From NCBI GenBank assembly GCA_964578975.1, contig CAZOFA010000041.1:1-20466 (forward strand): DNA of 20,466 nt, written 5' to 3'. The notes under the pieces were generated by a model that saw only the letters and a list, made by a program, of their open reading frames with translations, ran no database searches and was not told the DNA's origin. Position numbers and translations under genes: made by a program. This document shows, piece after piece, positions 1 through 7,641 of this stretch. The DNA comes from CAYRUP01 sp964578975 (GTDB taxonomy: Bacteria; Pseudomonadota; Gammaproteobacteria; DSM-16500). The number at the start of each line of letters is the position of its first letter. Position 1 is the stretch's first letter.

Positions 1-38
1 AAGAAAACCTGGATTGCTTCGCTGCGCTCGCAATGACG
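1..38 (+). repeat. Partial copy of dispersed palindromic repeat (right arm)
   Basis: These bases match 16147-16184 except for one missing T in the GCTTGCGCTCG stretch. They form the right arm of the nested palindrome described at 16078-16184. The left arm would lie before base 1. A degenerate echo of the arm end (TCGCAATGGACGAG) follows at 48-61. A repeat at the very start of the window is a likely reason for the assembly to break here. Confidence 0.8.
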
Positions 39-66
39 AATAGTGGGTCGCAATGGACGAGCACTC

Positions 67-660
67 TTAAGCAAATGTATAACTCAGACCCAATGAATAA
101 AGATCGTAATTTCCTGTTTTGTTATTACCTTTTGCTCGTTGCCACTGACCAACTAACGCGAGCGCTTGCCAAACTGTATAATCTGCGCCAAGGCCATAAT
201 AATAGCCTGTCGTGCTATTTGATCCTGCATTGTTGAGTGGAAAGCTTGCGTTTTGCTGGGTCACTTTTGATTTCAGTCGTGCAGCACCTAATTTCGCAAA
301 AAACTCTAATCCTGATTGTGCAACCGGTAAAATACCTTTCGCTGCAATGTCATAAGAATAATGACTATCCGTCGCCACACTCACGCTACCCACTTTTGCT
401 TTCGCATCAGCGTATTTGGTGTAACCAATTTCACCTGCAAAATAAGGGAGGAATTTGTAACCACCATTAATATTATACGCACGACCCGAATTCGAAATAG
501 AATCATTCGGAGCATAAGTCACATTCGAAACTTTCGACGATCCAATATTTCCTTCGATATACCAACCAAACGGTGGAGGCGGTACCGCCATGGCAGTAGT
601 CACTACACCCATCGCGATGATACTTGTACTAACACCTATTATTTTTTTTAATCCCTTCAC
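67..660 (-). CDS. Small outer-membrane beta-barrel protein (opacity/OmpA-barrel-like)
   Basis: This is a predicted 197-residue secreted protein. Residues 1-25 form a signal peptide: MKGLKK, a hydrophobic core, then AMA before VPPPP. The mature part alternates short aromatic and glycine-rich strands (GWYIEGNIG, AGEIGYTKY, YYYGLGADY, YSLGLSYTF), as expected of an eight-stranded outer-membrane barrel. The terminal Phe is second to last rather than last. The start codon is GTG, supported by a GGGGAG Shine-Dalgarno about seven bases upstream. It is the last of three leftward barrel genes and lies 19 bp after the next one, so the two are probably co-transcribed. The family assignment rests on topology and motif style only. 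The function (adhesin, porin or structural protein) is not visible in the sequence. It is the least similar of the three. Confidence 0.7.
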   Translation of the reverse strand: MKGLKKIIGVSTSIIAMGVVTTAMAVPPPPFGWYIEGNIGSSKVSNVTYAPNDSISNSGRAYNINGGYKFLPYFAGEIGYTKYADAKAKVGSVSVATDSHYSYDIAAKGILPVAQSGLEFFAKLGAARLKSKVTQQNASFPLNNAGSNSTTGYYYGLGADYTVWQALALVGQWQRAKGNNKTGNYDLYSLGLSYTFA

Positions 661-679
661 AAAAAATCTCCCCTTTTAC

Positions 680-1306
680 TTAATAAAAGAAATATAAAAC
701 GCCCAATTTCACTTGATTGTCACTCGCGGTGATTTTATTCCCAAATGAGCTAAATGTGTGATAGGCATTATAATCATATTCCGCGCGAAAACCCCAATTG
801 CAATTGATTGTTCCCTGAAAACCCAGACCCACTTGTCCACCCGTCGCCATTTCCTTGTCGATATTGCTGGTGGCAGTCGATGGCACTACTGTTTGATGCA
901 CATCAAAACGCGAGCGTAATCCACTCAAACGTATATACATTAATGCCGCTTCCGAAAATCGAATCCCTGGAAGCAGACTGAGACCGTAGGTCCAACGCAT
1001 TCTAGTTTTATCGCTAGCTTGAACAGTGCTGGTATTAATGACGACGGTATCCGTGCGTGTGGAACTTTCATTGCCAAAAATTTCCAGGCCAATATAAAGT
1101 TTTTGATAGGTTTCGCCGGCACCCATGAAAAGATTACCAAACGTGCCATTTGCAGAAAGAGTTCGGCTGATTCCGCTGACATCCTTAAATTTCCAATTGC
1201 CGTAATCTAATCCAAGATCCGCGCCGATATAATAAACTGAAGATTGTGCAAATGCGCAAGTTGAAGTGATTAAAATCGCGCATGCCATTGCAATTCGTTT
1301 AAGCAT
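680..1306 (-). CDS. Small outer-membrane beta-barrel protein, paralogue of the 1391-1927 product
   Basis: This is a 208-residue protein with a signal peptide of about 21 residues (MLKRIAMACAILITS, then AFA before QSS). Alternating barrel-like strands follow, and the protein ends in aromatic residues (VLYFFY), which fits a BAM-recognised C-terminal strand. It shares with the product of 1391-1927 the blocks YGLSxxPG, RLxxxxxRF, ATGGQxGLG, NWxxRxEYDY and LGxxYxF in the same order, so the two are diverged tandem duplicates. The ATG start is preceded by GGAG/AAGGA at normal spacing. The gene lies 84 bp after its paralogue's stop and 19 bp before the third barrel gene. The specific role is unknown. 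Confidence 0.72.
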   Translation of the reverse strand: MLKRIAMACAILITSTCAFAQSSVYYIGADLGLDYGNWKFKDVSGISRTLSANGTFGNLFMGAGETYQKLYIGLEIFGNESSTRTDTVVINTSTVQASDKTRMRWTYGLSLLPGIRFSEAALMYIRLSGLRSRFDVHQTVVPSTATSNIDKEMATGGQVGLGFQGTINCNWGFRAEYDYNAYHTFSSFGNKITASDNQVKLGVLYFFY

Positions 1307-1348
1307 GTCCTTGCTCCATACTCCAAAAATAAATTTTTAACATTGGCT

Positions 1349-1370
1349 GTCCCGCGATTTTTTGCGGGAC
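1349..1370 (-). terminator. Possible weak terminator stem-loop after the 1391-1927 gene
   Basis: GTCCCGC (1349-1355) and GCGGGAC (1364-1370) form a perfect 7-bp GC-rich stem with an 8-base loop. It lies 21 bp after the stop codon of the leftward gene at 1391-1927. Read on the minus strand, the following bases are AT-rich but give no clean U-tract, so termination may be partial. That would let some transcription continue into the two barrel genes further on. Confidence 0.45.
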
Positions 1371-1390
1371 GTGCAATTACTTCGTATAGT

Positions 1391-1927
1391 CTATTCAAAC
1401 TTGTACACAAAGCCAAGATTAAAGGCATCTGCTTGCGGCGAAACGCCACTGACTCGACGATAATCGGTATAATCATATTCGCCGCGCAAATCCCAATTTT
1501 GCGTGATGCTGGTTTGCAAACCTAAACCAATTTGTCCGCCGGTTGCCGTGTCACTTAAACCCGTAAAACGTGTTTTGACAACACCCAAACGAGCATATCC
1601 CATGGTGTGATCACTCAACATAAGACCGGGGATGAAACTCAGGCCATATCCATACGTCGATTTGAGATTGGATTGTCCTGGATTCTGATTTGTATTCAGT
1701 GAAGAAGTCGCGATAACACCAAATACTTCGCCCGCTAAATAAACATTTTGATTAACGATCGCACCATATCCACCATTAATCGTCAAGGGCAGCCCTCTAA
1801 AACTGCCTGTACCTGCCGTGTTATCAACCACGCCCACGCTTATACCGGCATAAGGCGCTCCGTTAGCAAATGCGAGGGTGGAACTGGTTGCTAAAATTGC
1901 ACTGGCAACTAACAACTTCTTAAACAT
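1391..1927 (-). CDS. Small outer-membrane beta-barrel protein
   Basis: This is a 178-residue protein with a signal peptide of about 21 residues (MFKKLLVASAILATSS, ending AFA before NGAPY). A glycine- and aromatic-rich strand pattern follows, and the last strand ends in FVYKFE. It is homologous along its length to the 680-1306 product: YGLSFIPGL, RLGVVKTRF, ATGGQIGLGLQ, LRGEYDYTDY. The ATG start has a GGAG site about eight bases upstream. The 199 bp upstream (1928-2126) separates it from guaC and carries an inverted repeat, so it is probably the first gene of its own leftward unit. Opacity-type surface barrels are the nearest general family. No substrate or partner can be read from the sequence. 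Confidence 0.72.
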   Translation of the reverse strand: MFKKLLVASAILATSSTLAFANGAPYAGISVGVVDNTAGTGSFRGLPLTINGGYGAIVNQNVYLAGEVFGVIATSSLNTNQNPGQSNLKSTYGYGLSFIPGLMLSDHTMGYARLGVVKTRFTGLSDTATGGQIGLGLQTSITQNWDLRGEYDYTDYRRVSGVSPQADAFNLGFVYKFE

Positions 1928-1961
1928 GATGTACTCCTAGTCTCATTTAATTTTTATGTGG

Positions 1962-2007
1962 TAACAACATGTAAACAAATGCATGCGCACGATGTAATAT
2001 GTTGTTA
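1962..2007. promoter_or_regulatory. Inverted repeat upstream of the barrel cluster
   Basis: TAACAACAT (1962-1970) and ATGTTGTTA (1999-2007) are perfect 9-bp inverted arms separated by 28 bp. They lie 35-80 bp before the ATG at 1927, in the 199-bp gap after guaC. This could be an operator or a 5' UTR hairpin. No convincing -35/-10 pair was found, and nothing else was seen in the gap. Confidence 0.3.
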
Positions 2008-2126
2008 AGTTTTTTCTCGTCCGAAATTTACCTTGAGGAGCTATTTCGCTTCCGTGAATTCTGCACGCGCGTTGTGAAGCTCAAAAGCATATAGCATTCC
2101 ACACAACGATTCAACAGGCAAAAAAA

Positions 2127-3182
2127 TTATTTCGATTCACTTGTCGTGTAGGGCGTAAACACTTCATTTAATTGTTCGCTGACACGAATGAAAGTCGTAC
2201 GTTTCGATAATTCTTTTAAACGTTGTGCACCCACATACGTACAGGTTGAACGAATTCCACCTAAAATATCTAACACGGTATTTTTTACCGGCCCACGATA
2301 AGGAACATTCACTGAGCGTCCTTCACTGGCACGATACTCCGCCACCGTCCCATGATATTTTTCCATCGCTTCAGTAGAACTCATGCCGTAAAAACGTTTA
2401 TATTTTCTGCCGTGCTCTTCAATCACTTCGCCTAAGCATTCATCATGCCCTGACAACATCCCACCTAACATGACAAAATCAGCGCCTGCAGCAAATGCTT
2501 TTGCTACATCGCCCGGTGAAGTACAACCCCCATCGGCACACACATGTCCACCTAATCCGTGCGCTGCATCCGCGCATTCAATAATCGCAGATAATTGTGG
2601 ATAACCGACACCGGTTTTTTCCCGTGTGGTGCACACTGAACCTGGACCAATCCCAATTTTCACAATATCCGCACCTGACAAAATAAGTTCTTCAACCATT
2701 TCACCGGTGACAACATTACCTGCCATAATGACTTTGTCAGGATACGTTTTGCGTAATTTTTCTAAAAATTTGACGAAATTTTCAGCGTAACCATTTGCCA
2801 CATCTAAACAAATCATCGAGAGATTCACGACTTTCATCAATTCTTGTAAATGTGCAAAATCACGCTCCCCCGTACCAATTGAAACAAAACTCGAGGACAA
2901 ATCGTTCGGATGTTTTTTTGCAAAACTTTTCCAATCATCGACGGGAAGAAACTTATCCATCGCTGTCAATAAACTATGTTCTGCCAACGCAGTGGCCATG
3001 GCAAATGTGCCCGTATGATCCATGTTCGCTGCAATGATGGGGACACCACGCCAGTTCTGGCCCGAATCTCTAAAGCGAAAATCCCGCTCCAACAACACTT
3101 CTGATCGTGATTTCAAGACACTACGTTTGGGACGAATTAATACATCTTTAAAATCCAGTTTCACATCATATTCAATACGCAT
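2127..3182 (-). CDS. guaC: GMP reductase
   Basis: GuaC reduces GMP to IMP with NADPH, releasing ammonia, and returns guanine nucleotides to the IMP branch point in the cytosol. The 351-residue product follows E. coli GuaC nearly end to end: FKDVLIRPKRS near the N-terminus, PIIAANMD, AGNVVTGEM, the active-site loop GIGPGSVCTTR with catalytic Cys184, DGGCTSPGDVAKAF, and KRTTFIRV near the end. There is no CBS insertion, which separates it from IMP dehydrogenase. Two in-frame ATGs occur. The GGAGG at 3191-3195 is only two bases from the upstream ATG (3188) but eight from the one at 3182. The latter also gives MRIEYD, matching the E. coli start MRIEED, so 3182 was chosen. It lies 15 bp after rsmB and is probably the last gene of the hemC-guaC run. 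Confidence 0.96.
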   Translation of the reverse strand: MRIEYDVKLDFKDVLIRPKRSVLKSRSEVLLERDFRFRDSGQNWRGVPIIAANMDHTGTFAMATALAEHSLLTAMDKFLPVDDWKSFAKKHPNDLSSSFVSIGTGERDFAHLQELMKVVNLSMICLDVANGYAENFVKFLEKLRKTYPDKVIMAGNVVTGEMVEELILSGADIVKIGIGPGSVCTTREKTGVGYPQLSAIIECADAAHGLGGHVCADGGCTSPGDVAKAFAAGADFVMLGGMLSGHDECLGEVIEEHGRKYKRFYGMSSTEAMEKYHGTVAEYRASEGRSVNVPYRGPVKNTVLDILGGIRSTCTYVGAQRLKELSKRTTFIRVSEQLNEVFTPYTTSESK

Positions 3183-3197
3183 TATCATGACCTCCGT

Positions 3198-4487
3198 TTA
3201 ACATTTTCTCAGACATGCGAAATAAAAACCATCCATGCCATGCATACCCGTTAAAATTTGTCGACCGATCGGGCATTCTTTTCCCCAACTCATTTTGATT
3301 TTTTCTTCTTTGACGTTTGCGGTACTCGCCAGAAAAGATTCTAGCACGCGAGTATTCTCGCGCAGAAACACTGAGCATGTGACATAAACTAACAAACCCC
3401 CGGGTTTTAGCATAGCCCAAAGTGAGTTAAGTAATTGTTGCTGTTTTTCTGTTAACGCTAAAATATCTTCTTCTCTGCGTAATAATTTAATATCCGGATG
3501 ACGTCGAATCACCCCGCTCGCGGAGCACGGTGCGTCAAGCAAAATACGATCGAATAATGTTCCGTCCCACCAGGTTTCCTGCGCACACGCATCGGCACAT
3601 ACCACTTCTGCTGATAAATTTAAGCGTTGTAAATTTTCTTTGATGGAGTTGATGCGTGTTTCATCTCGATCAATTGCGATTAATTTATTAAGTTGCGGCG
3701 TCAATTCAAGAATATGTGTCGTCTTTCCACCCGGTGCAGCGCACGCATCTAATATATTTTCTTTTTCAAGCGCACCTAATAATTCTGCCGCTAATTGTGC
3801 GGCACCATCTTGCACTGACACATCACCGTGCATAAAACCCGGTAATTGCTGCACATCAAGCGGTTCTTTTAACTGCACACCAGCACTGGTTTCAGGAATA
3901 CTGTACGCTTCAATTTTTTCTTGATTTAATTTTTCCAGATACGCATCGCGCAGTTGATTTCTCTGATTCACGCGCAAAGAAAAAGGTGGATGTTGATTAT
4001 TCGCCATTAAAATATCTTGCCAATCGTGCGGCCAATCTTGTGCGATCATATCAATCATCCATTGCGGATGCGCATAAACACCCTGATGCGTCGCTTGAAT
4101 TTTTTTATTAATGTCGTGTGTCTGACGTTGATACTGACGCAGCACTGCATTCACCAACCCTTTCGCCCAGATTTTTTTTAACTGTTTGGTCGCCGCCACC
4201 GTTTCCGCCACCGCCGCATGAGCTGGAATGCGCATATCAATTAATTGATACAAACCCACCAACATTAAGCAATGAATATCGTGATCTTTTTCTTTTAGTG
4301 GTTTTTCCAATAACAATTTTAAAATCGCATCGAGACGAAAATACCAACGACACACGCCATAACAAATCGCTTGTAATAATGCTTGATCACGCGGATCTTT
4401 TAATTGCACTTGTGCTAATGCTGCAGTGAGCGACGCACCTTGCACGACCTGACCAATGATGTTGGAAGCTAGCGCTCGAATATTCAT
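3198..4487 (-). CDS. rsmB: 16S rRNA (cytosine-967-C5)-methyltransferase RsmB
   Basis: RsmB transfers a methyl group from S-adenosylmethionine to C967 of 16S rRNA. The 429-residue product has the expected two parts. Residues 1-140 are an all-helical NusB-like RNA-binding region. The rest is a Rossmann methyltransferase with the SAM motif DACAAPGGKT (247-256) and the two cysteines of m5C enzymes, in DAPCSASG (Cys321) and VTCSV (Cys371). An in-frame TTG lies four codons upstream, but the ATG at 4487 overlaps the fmt stop as ATGA. That overlap is the usual sign of translational coupling and matches the common fmt-rsmB arrangement, so ATG was chosen. The C-terminus ends normally in DGFYFACLRK. Confidence 0.95.
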   Translation of the reverse strand: MNIRALASNIIGQVVQGASLTAALAQVQLKDPRDQALLQAICYGVCRWYFRLDAILKLLLEKPLKEKDHDIHCLMLVGLYQLIDMRIPAHAAVAETVAATKQLKKIWAKGLVNAVLRQYQRQTHDINKKIQATHQGVYAHPQWMIDMIAQDWPHDWQDILMANNQHPPFSLRVNQRNQLRDAYLEKLNQEKIEAYSIPETSAGVQLKEPLDVQQLPGFMHGDVSVQDGAAQLAAELLGALEKENILDACAAPGGKTTHILELTPQLNKLIAIDRDETRINSIKENLQRLNLSAEVVCADACAQETWWDGTLFDRILLDAPCSASGVIRRHPDIKLLRREEDILALTEKQQQLLNSLWAMLKPGGLLVYVTCSVFLRENTRVLESFLASTANVKEEKIKMSWGKECPIGRQILTGMHGMDGFYFACLRKC

Positions 4488-5434
4488 GTCAGCACACAAC
4501 CCACAGTGAATTCCTCTTGACGCGCATTTAATACTTCGCCCACCGCCAGTGCGCGCGCGCCTGGAAATTGCAGTGTTTTAATGCGTAAAATACCGCATCC
4601 CGTTGCCACATCAATTCCTTGCGCCGACACTTGAATAATCGTACCGGGTTGTTGTGTTTGAGTTTGTTGCGCTAATACATCGGCTGCAAAAATTCGTATC
4701 ACCTCACCGCGATTTTCAAATGTGGCAACCGGCCAAGGATTAAATGCACGAATTTGGCGATCAAGTTGCAGCGCGGGTTTCGTCCAATCCAGTTTTGCTT
4801 CTTCTTTTTTAATTTTATGCGCATAGTTGGCGAGCGCATGATTTTGCCGCTCTGGGTGAATCTGAGATAACTCATCTAATGTTTTGATCAGCGCATTCGC
4901 ACCGAGCGTTGCTAATTTTTCATGTAATGTCCTGCTGGTATCCGTGTTGGTAATCTCGCATTCTGTTTTAAACAGCATGTCACCGGTATCCAACCCTTCA
5001 TTCATTTGCATGATGGTGACACCCGTGTGCGTATCTCCCGCTAAAATAGCGCGTTGAATGGGTGCCGCTCCGCGCCAACGGGGTAATAATGATGCGTGAA
5101 CATTAAGACAACCGAATGTTGGCGCTTGTAAAATCGTTAACGGTAAAAGTAATCCGTAGGCGACCACAATCATGAGATCCGCTTGCAGTGATTGTAAGAT
5201 TTGTTGTTCGTGTTCATCACGCAATGTGCTGGGTTGATAAATCGGTAAGTCATGTTGCAGTGCAAATGCTTTCACGGGACTTGCTTCTAGTTTTTGTCCC
5301 CGTCCTTTTGGGCGATCAGGTTGCGTGTAAACCGCTTTTATTTTATGCCGCGAATGAATTAACGCATCCAACGTGCGCACAGAAAATTCTGGCGTACCGG
5401 CGAAAATAATGTTGTAAGACATTGGTGAATTCAA
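4484..5434 (-). CDS. fmt: Methionyl-tRNA formyltransferase
   Basis: Fmt formylates Met-tRNAfMet with 10-formyltetrahydrofolate to make the bacterial initiator tRNA. Visible features are the N-terminal IIFAGTPEFSV, the loop RPKGRGQKL, and the active-site block LNVHASLLPRWRGAAPIQ with Asn111 and His113. EGLDTGDML supplies the catalytic Asp149, and a C-terminal tRNA-binding domain begins near residue 210 (FNPWPVATF). The length of 316 residues is normal. Two starts are possible. TTG at 5434 has an AAAGG site nine bases upstream, while ATG at 5422 (MSYNIIFAG) has no visible ribosome site. The longer form is given, but the shorter cannot be excluded. The upstream neighbour is hemY, not def, the usual partner of fmt. 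Confidence 0.95.
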   Translation of the reverse strand: MNSPMSYNIIFAGTPEFSVRTLDALIHSRHKIKAVYTQPDRPKGRGQKLEASPVKAFALQHDLPIYQPSTLRDEHEQQILQSLQADLMIVVAYGLLLPLTILQAPTFGCLNVHASLLPRWRGAAPIQRAILAGDTHTGVTIMQMNEGLDTGDMLFKTECEITNTDTSRTLHEKLATLGANALIKTLDELSQIHPERQNHALANYAHKIKKEEAKLDWTKPALQLDRQIRAFNPWPVATFENRGEVIRIFAADVLAQQTQTQQPGTIIQVSAQGIDVATGCGILRIKTLQFPGARALAVGEVLNARQEEFTVGCVLT

Positions 5435-5440
5435 ATTTTT

Positions 5441-6625
5441 TTACCTTTCTAATGAAAGCCCAGCTCGATAATTTTGCACGGCTTGGCCAGTATCGCCCAA
5501 ATGTTCTAACAATGCGCCGTATTCAAAAAATGTTTCTGGCAGTGCTTCTAATTTTAAACTATCTTCCAGATAACTGCGCGCTTTGCCCCACAACTGATTT
5601 CGCATGCACAAGCGACCGAGCGTCAAAAATAAAACTGCTTGACTGGGATACAGTTTCAACCATTTTTCCGCGTGCGTTAATTGTTTTTTGGCATCCAAAG
5701 TATTGAGCACGCCATACACTTTGATTAATTCACTGTCCCACGATTTATTTGACACTTTAACAATTAATTCTTCGATTTCAGGCAAAGCGATTTGATACGC
5801 TAATAATTTTTTCACATACGCTGCAATCAATCGTGGATTTTTTTGCAAACGCCGAGGAACTGTCGCCCAAAATTCATGAAGCGTGTTGATGTCATGACTT
5901 TTGCTGGCGCTCGCATTTAATAATTCTTGATACACTCTTAATTCCAATTGATCATATTGCTCTGCCGTTAACAATTTTGCTTTGCGCAAACTCGGTAATA
6001 GTTTCAATAATCCTTTCCAATCTCCCAAGCGCACATATAATTTTTGCAACAGTTTTAAAACGAGCTGATGCGATGGTGCCAACGTGCGTAAATGATTAAG
6101 CGTTGCGAGCGCCTGCTCTAACTGACCTTGATTAAACTGTAATTGCGCTTGTGTTAATCCAATTGCAATATCCGCTTGCGGCGATAAATCATGCGCCTGG
6201 CGCAAATACATATCACGTTTGTCATAAGCGCCACGCTCATGCGCGGCTCTCGCCAGCGCGAGATAATTAATGAGCGGTGCATCAGATTGATCAATTCCTT
6301 CCAACAGAAAATTTTCGGCACTTGCCCAATGGCCTTCAATTAATTCAATCAATCCGCGATTCGTTTTGCTATAAGCTTTATTTTTACGTCGCCAGCGTAA
6401 CCAATTTTTCCAGCGATAAAATGATGTGTCAATTTCATCGAAAAATCGCACTAAAAAATAAATGACGAACATGAACGCGATGAGCGCCAACAAACCAAAC
6501 CATAACGGCATTTCGACAGACCAATCACTATATGTCAGTAACACCAGACCTGGATCATGTGCGATTTTCAATCCCAACCAAACAGAAAAAATTAATACGA
6601 TGATGGCAAGAATAAATCGTCGCAT
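5441..6625 (-). CDS. hemY: HemY, membrane-anchored TPR protein of the haem operon
   Basis: The 394-residue product has the HemY layout. There is a transmembrane helix near residues 4-22, a short periplasmic loop, and a second helix near residues 41-62. A basic cytoplasmic stretch (YRWKNWLRWRRKNKAYSK) and a long helical TPR-like region follow, for example ALARAAHERGAYDKRDMYL and a C-terminal LGDTGQAVQNYRAGL. The family is conserved beside hemCDX in gammaproteobacteria. It is thought to help coordinate late tetrapyrrole enzymes at the inner membrane, but no catalytic activity is established, and it is unrelated to the protoporphyrinogen oxidase also called HemY in Bacillus. The ATG has AAGGAG eight bases upstream, overlapping the end of hemX, from which it is 11 bp away. 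Confidence 0.9.
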   Translation of the reverse strand: MRRFILAIIVLIFSVWLGLKIAHDPGLVLLTYSDWSVEMPLWFGLLALIAFMFVIYFLVRFFDEIDTSFYRWKNWLRWRRKNKAYSKTNRGLIELIEGHWASAENFLLEGIDQSDAPLINYLALARAAHERGAYDKRDMYLRQAHDLSPQADIAIGLTQAQLQFNQGQLEQALATLNHLRTLAPSHQLVLKLLQKLYVRLGDWKGLLKLLPSLRKAKLLTAEQYDQLELRVYQELLNASASKSHDINTLHEFWATVPRRLQKNPRLIAAYVKKLLAYQIALPEIEELIVKVSNKSWDSELIKVYGVLNTLDAKKQLTHAEKWLKLYPSQAVLFLTLGRLCMRNQLWGKARSYLEDSLKLEALPETFFEYGALLEHLGDTGQAVQNYRAGLSLER

Positions 6626-6636
6626 GAGATTGCTCC

Positions 6637-7641
6637 TTAACTCGCACTATTTAAATACGCTTGAAAAGCTTGCAATGAACGATCCACATTCAGCTTTGCC
6701 GCGCGCACATCAATTTTTTGTAATTGTTGCAAATCAGCCAATAATTGTTTAGTGATTGGAGAATCTTGCACCGTGTAAAGTGTGATCCAATTCATCGCTT
6801 GTTTCAGACTGTTTTGATAAATATCGGGTTGTCGATGCAACAATGCCCACTCACTTTTTTCAAATTCGGCATGTAAATTTTGATATAAAAATCCTTGTTG
6901 CTCTGGCGTCAGGAAAGGTGGAATATTCGGCTGATTTTTTCGCACAATCACAATACGCTGCAATGCGTCTGACATCGAGTTTAAACTACGACGCCACCAC
7001 GAAAGATTTTGTTGTGTCGTTTGCGCGACTTGAGGTTCGGCTTTCATAAATGTAACCATCATGGTTAATTTATCGATCTGATCATTCAATGCGCTCAAAC
7101 GTAAATAAATTCCTGTCACGTCAAGATCAGGTACGGCTTGTAAAGCAACTAAATCCGCGGTTAATGCTTCTCGTACGCTGAAAATGCGTGGATCAGAAAT
7201 TTTAGTGATTTCTTGTGAAGCCGATTGCAATAATTTAATGGCGACAGAAAGATTATTTTCAAATTGCAATTGATTGTTTGCCAGCTTCACTAAATACTGC
7301 GCTTCTGCCGCTAAAAAAATATCTTTATTCGCATGGGTAGATTTTTGCAAATCCGTCAGAATGCTGCCTTGATTTTTTATTTCTGTGTTTTGTTGATTGA
7401 TTGCAAGTTGTAGATCCGCCACCGCTTTTTCTGACGCTGACACTTTATCTTGCGATTGATCAACTTTTTGCGATAAATCGGTGACGACGGTGCTAAGCGA
7501 TCGATCGATCGCCAATAAACCAAAACTTCCCCAACACATGACGATAATCAATACGATGACTGAAAACCCAGAAATTAAAATGCCAACATTCCGCCACAGG
7601 CTGTCATGCGATGTTTTTTTTGGGGTTTCATTTTCTGTCAT
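6637..7641 (-). CDS. hemX: HemX, membrane-anchored coiled-coil protein of the haem operon
   Basis: This 334-residue protein has a short charged N-terminus and one transmembrane helix (about residues 19-45, rich in Ile, Val and Leu). A coiled-coil-prone stretch follows (about 48-95: TDLSQKVDQSQDKVSASEKAVADL), and then a helical soluble domain. This is the gammaproteobacterial HemX pattern. Databases often label it uroporphyrin-III C-methyltransferase, but no SAM-methyltransferase domain is present here, so that activity should not be assumed. Its start overlaps the hemD stop as ATGA, and an AAAGG site lies about nine bases upstream. Its place between hemD and hemY is the canonical order. A scaffold or regulatory role in haem synthesis is inferred from this context. 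Confidence 0.88.
   Translation of the reverse strand: MTENETPKKTSHDSLWRNVGILISGFSVIVLIIVMCWGSFGLLAIDRSLSTVVTDLSQKVDQSQDKVSASEKAVADLQLAINQQNTEIKNQGSILTDLQKSTHANKDIFLAAEAQYLVKLANNQLQFENNLSVAIKLLQSASQEITKISDPRIFSVREALTADLVALQAVPDLDVTGIYLRLSALNDQIDKLTMMVTFMKAEPQVAQTTQQNLSWWRRSLNSMSDALQRIVIVRKNQPNIPPFLTPEQQGFLYQNLHAEFEKSEWALLHRQPDIYQNSLKQAMNWITLYTVQDSPITKQLLADLQQLQKIDVRAAKLNVDRSLQAFQAYLNSAS

Noticed and set aside
33..651. Three rightward ORFs opposite the first barrel gene
   Set aside because: They are antisense to a gene with a clear signal peptide and ribosome site. They have no recognisable features and overlap one another.
3183..3188. Upstream ATG start for guaC
   Set aside because: It is only two bases from GGAGG. 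The ATG at 3182 is eight bases away and reproduces the family start MRIE.
4488..4499. Upstream TTG start for rsmB
   Set aside because: The ATG at 4487 overlaps the fmt stop as ATGA and gives a normal RsmB N-terminus. The TTG adds four residues with no ribosome site.
6637..7641. Calling hemX a uroporphyrin-III C-methyltransferase
   Set aside because: No SAM-binding methyltransferase motifs are present. The protein is a single membrane helix, a coiled coil and a helical domain.
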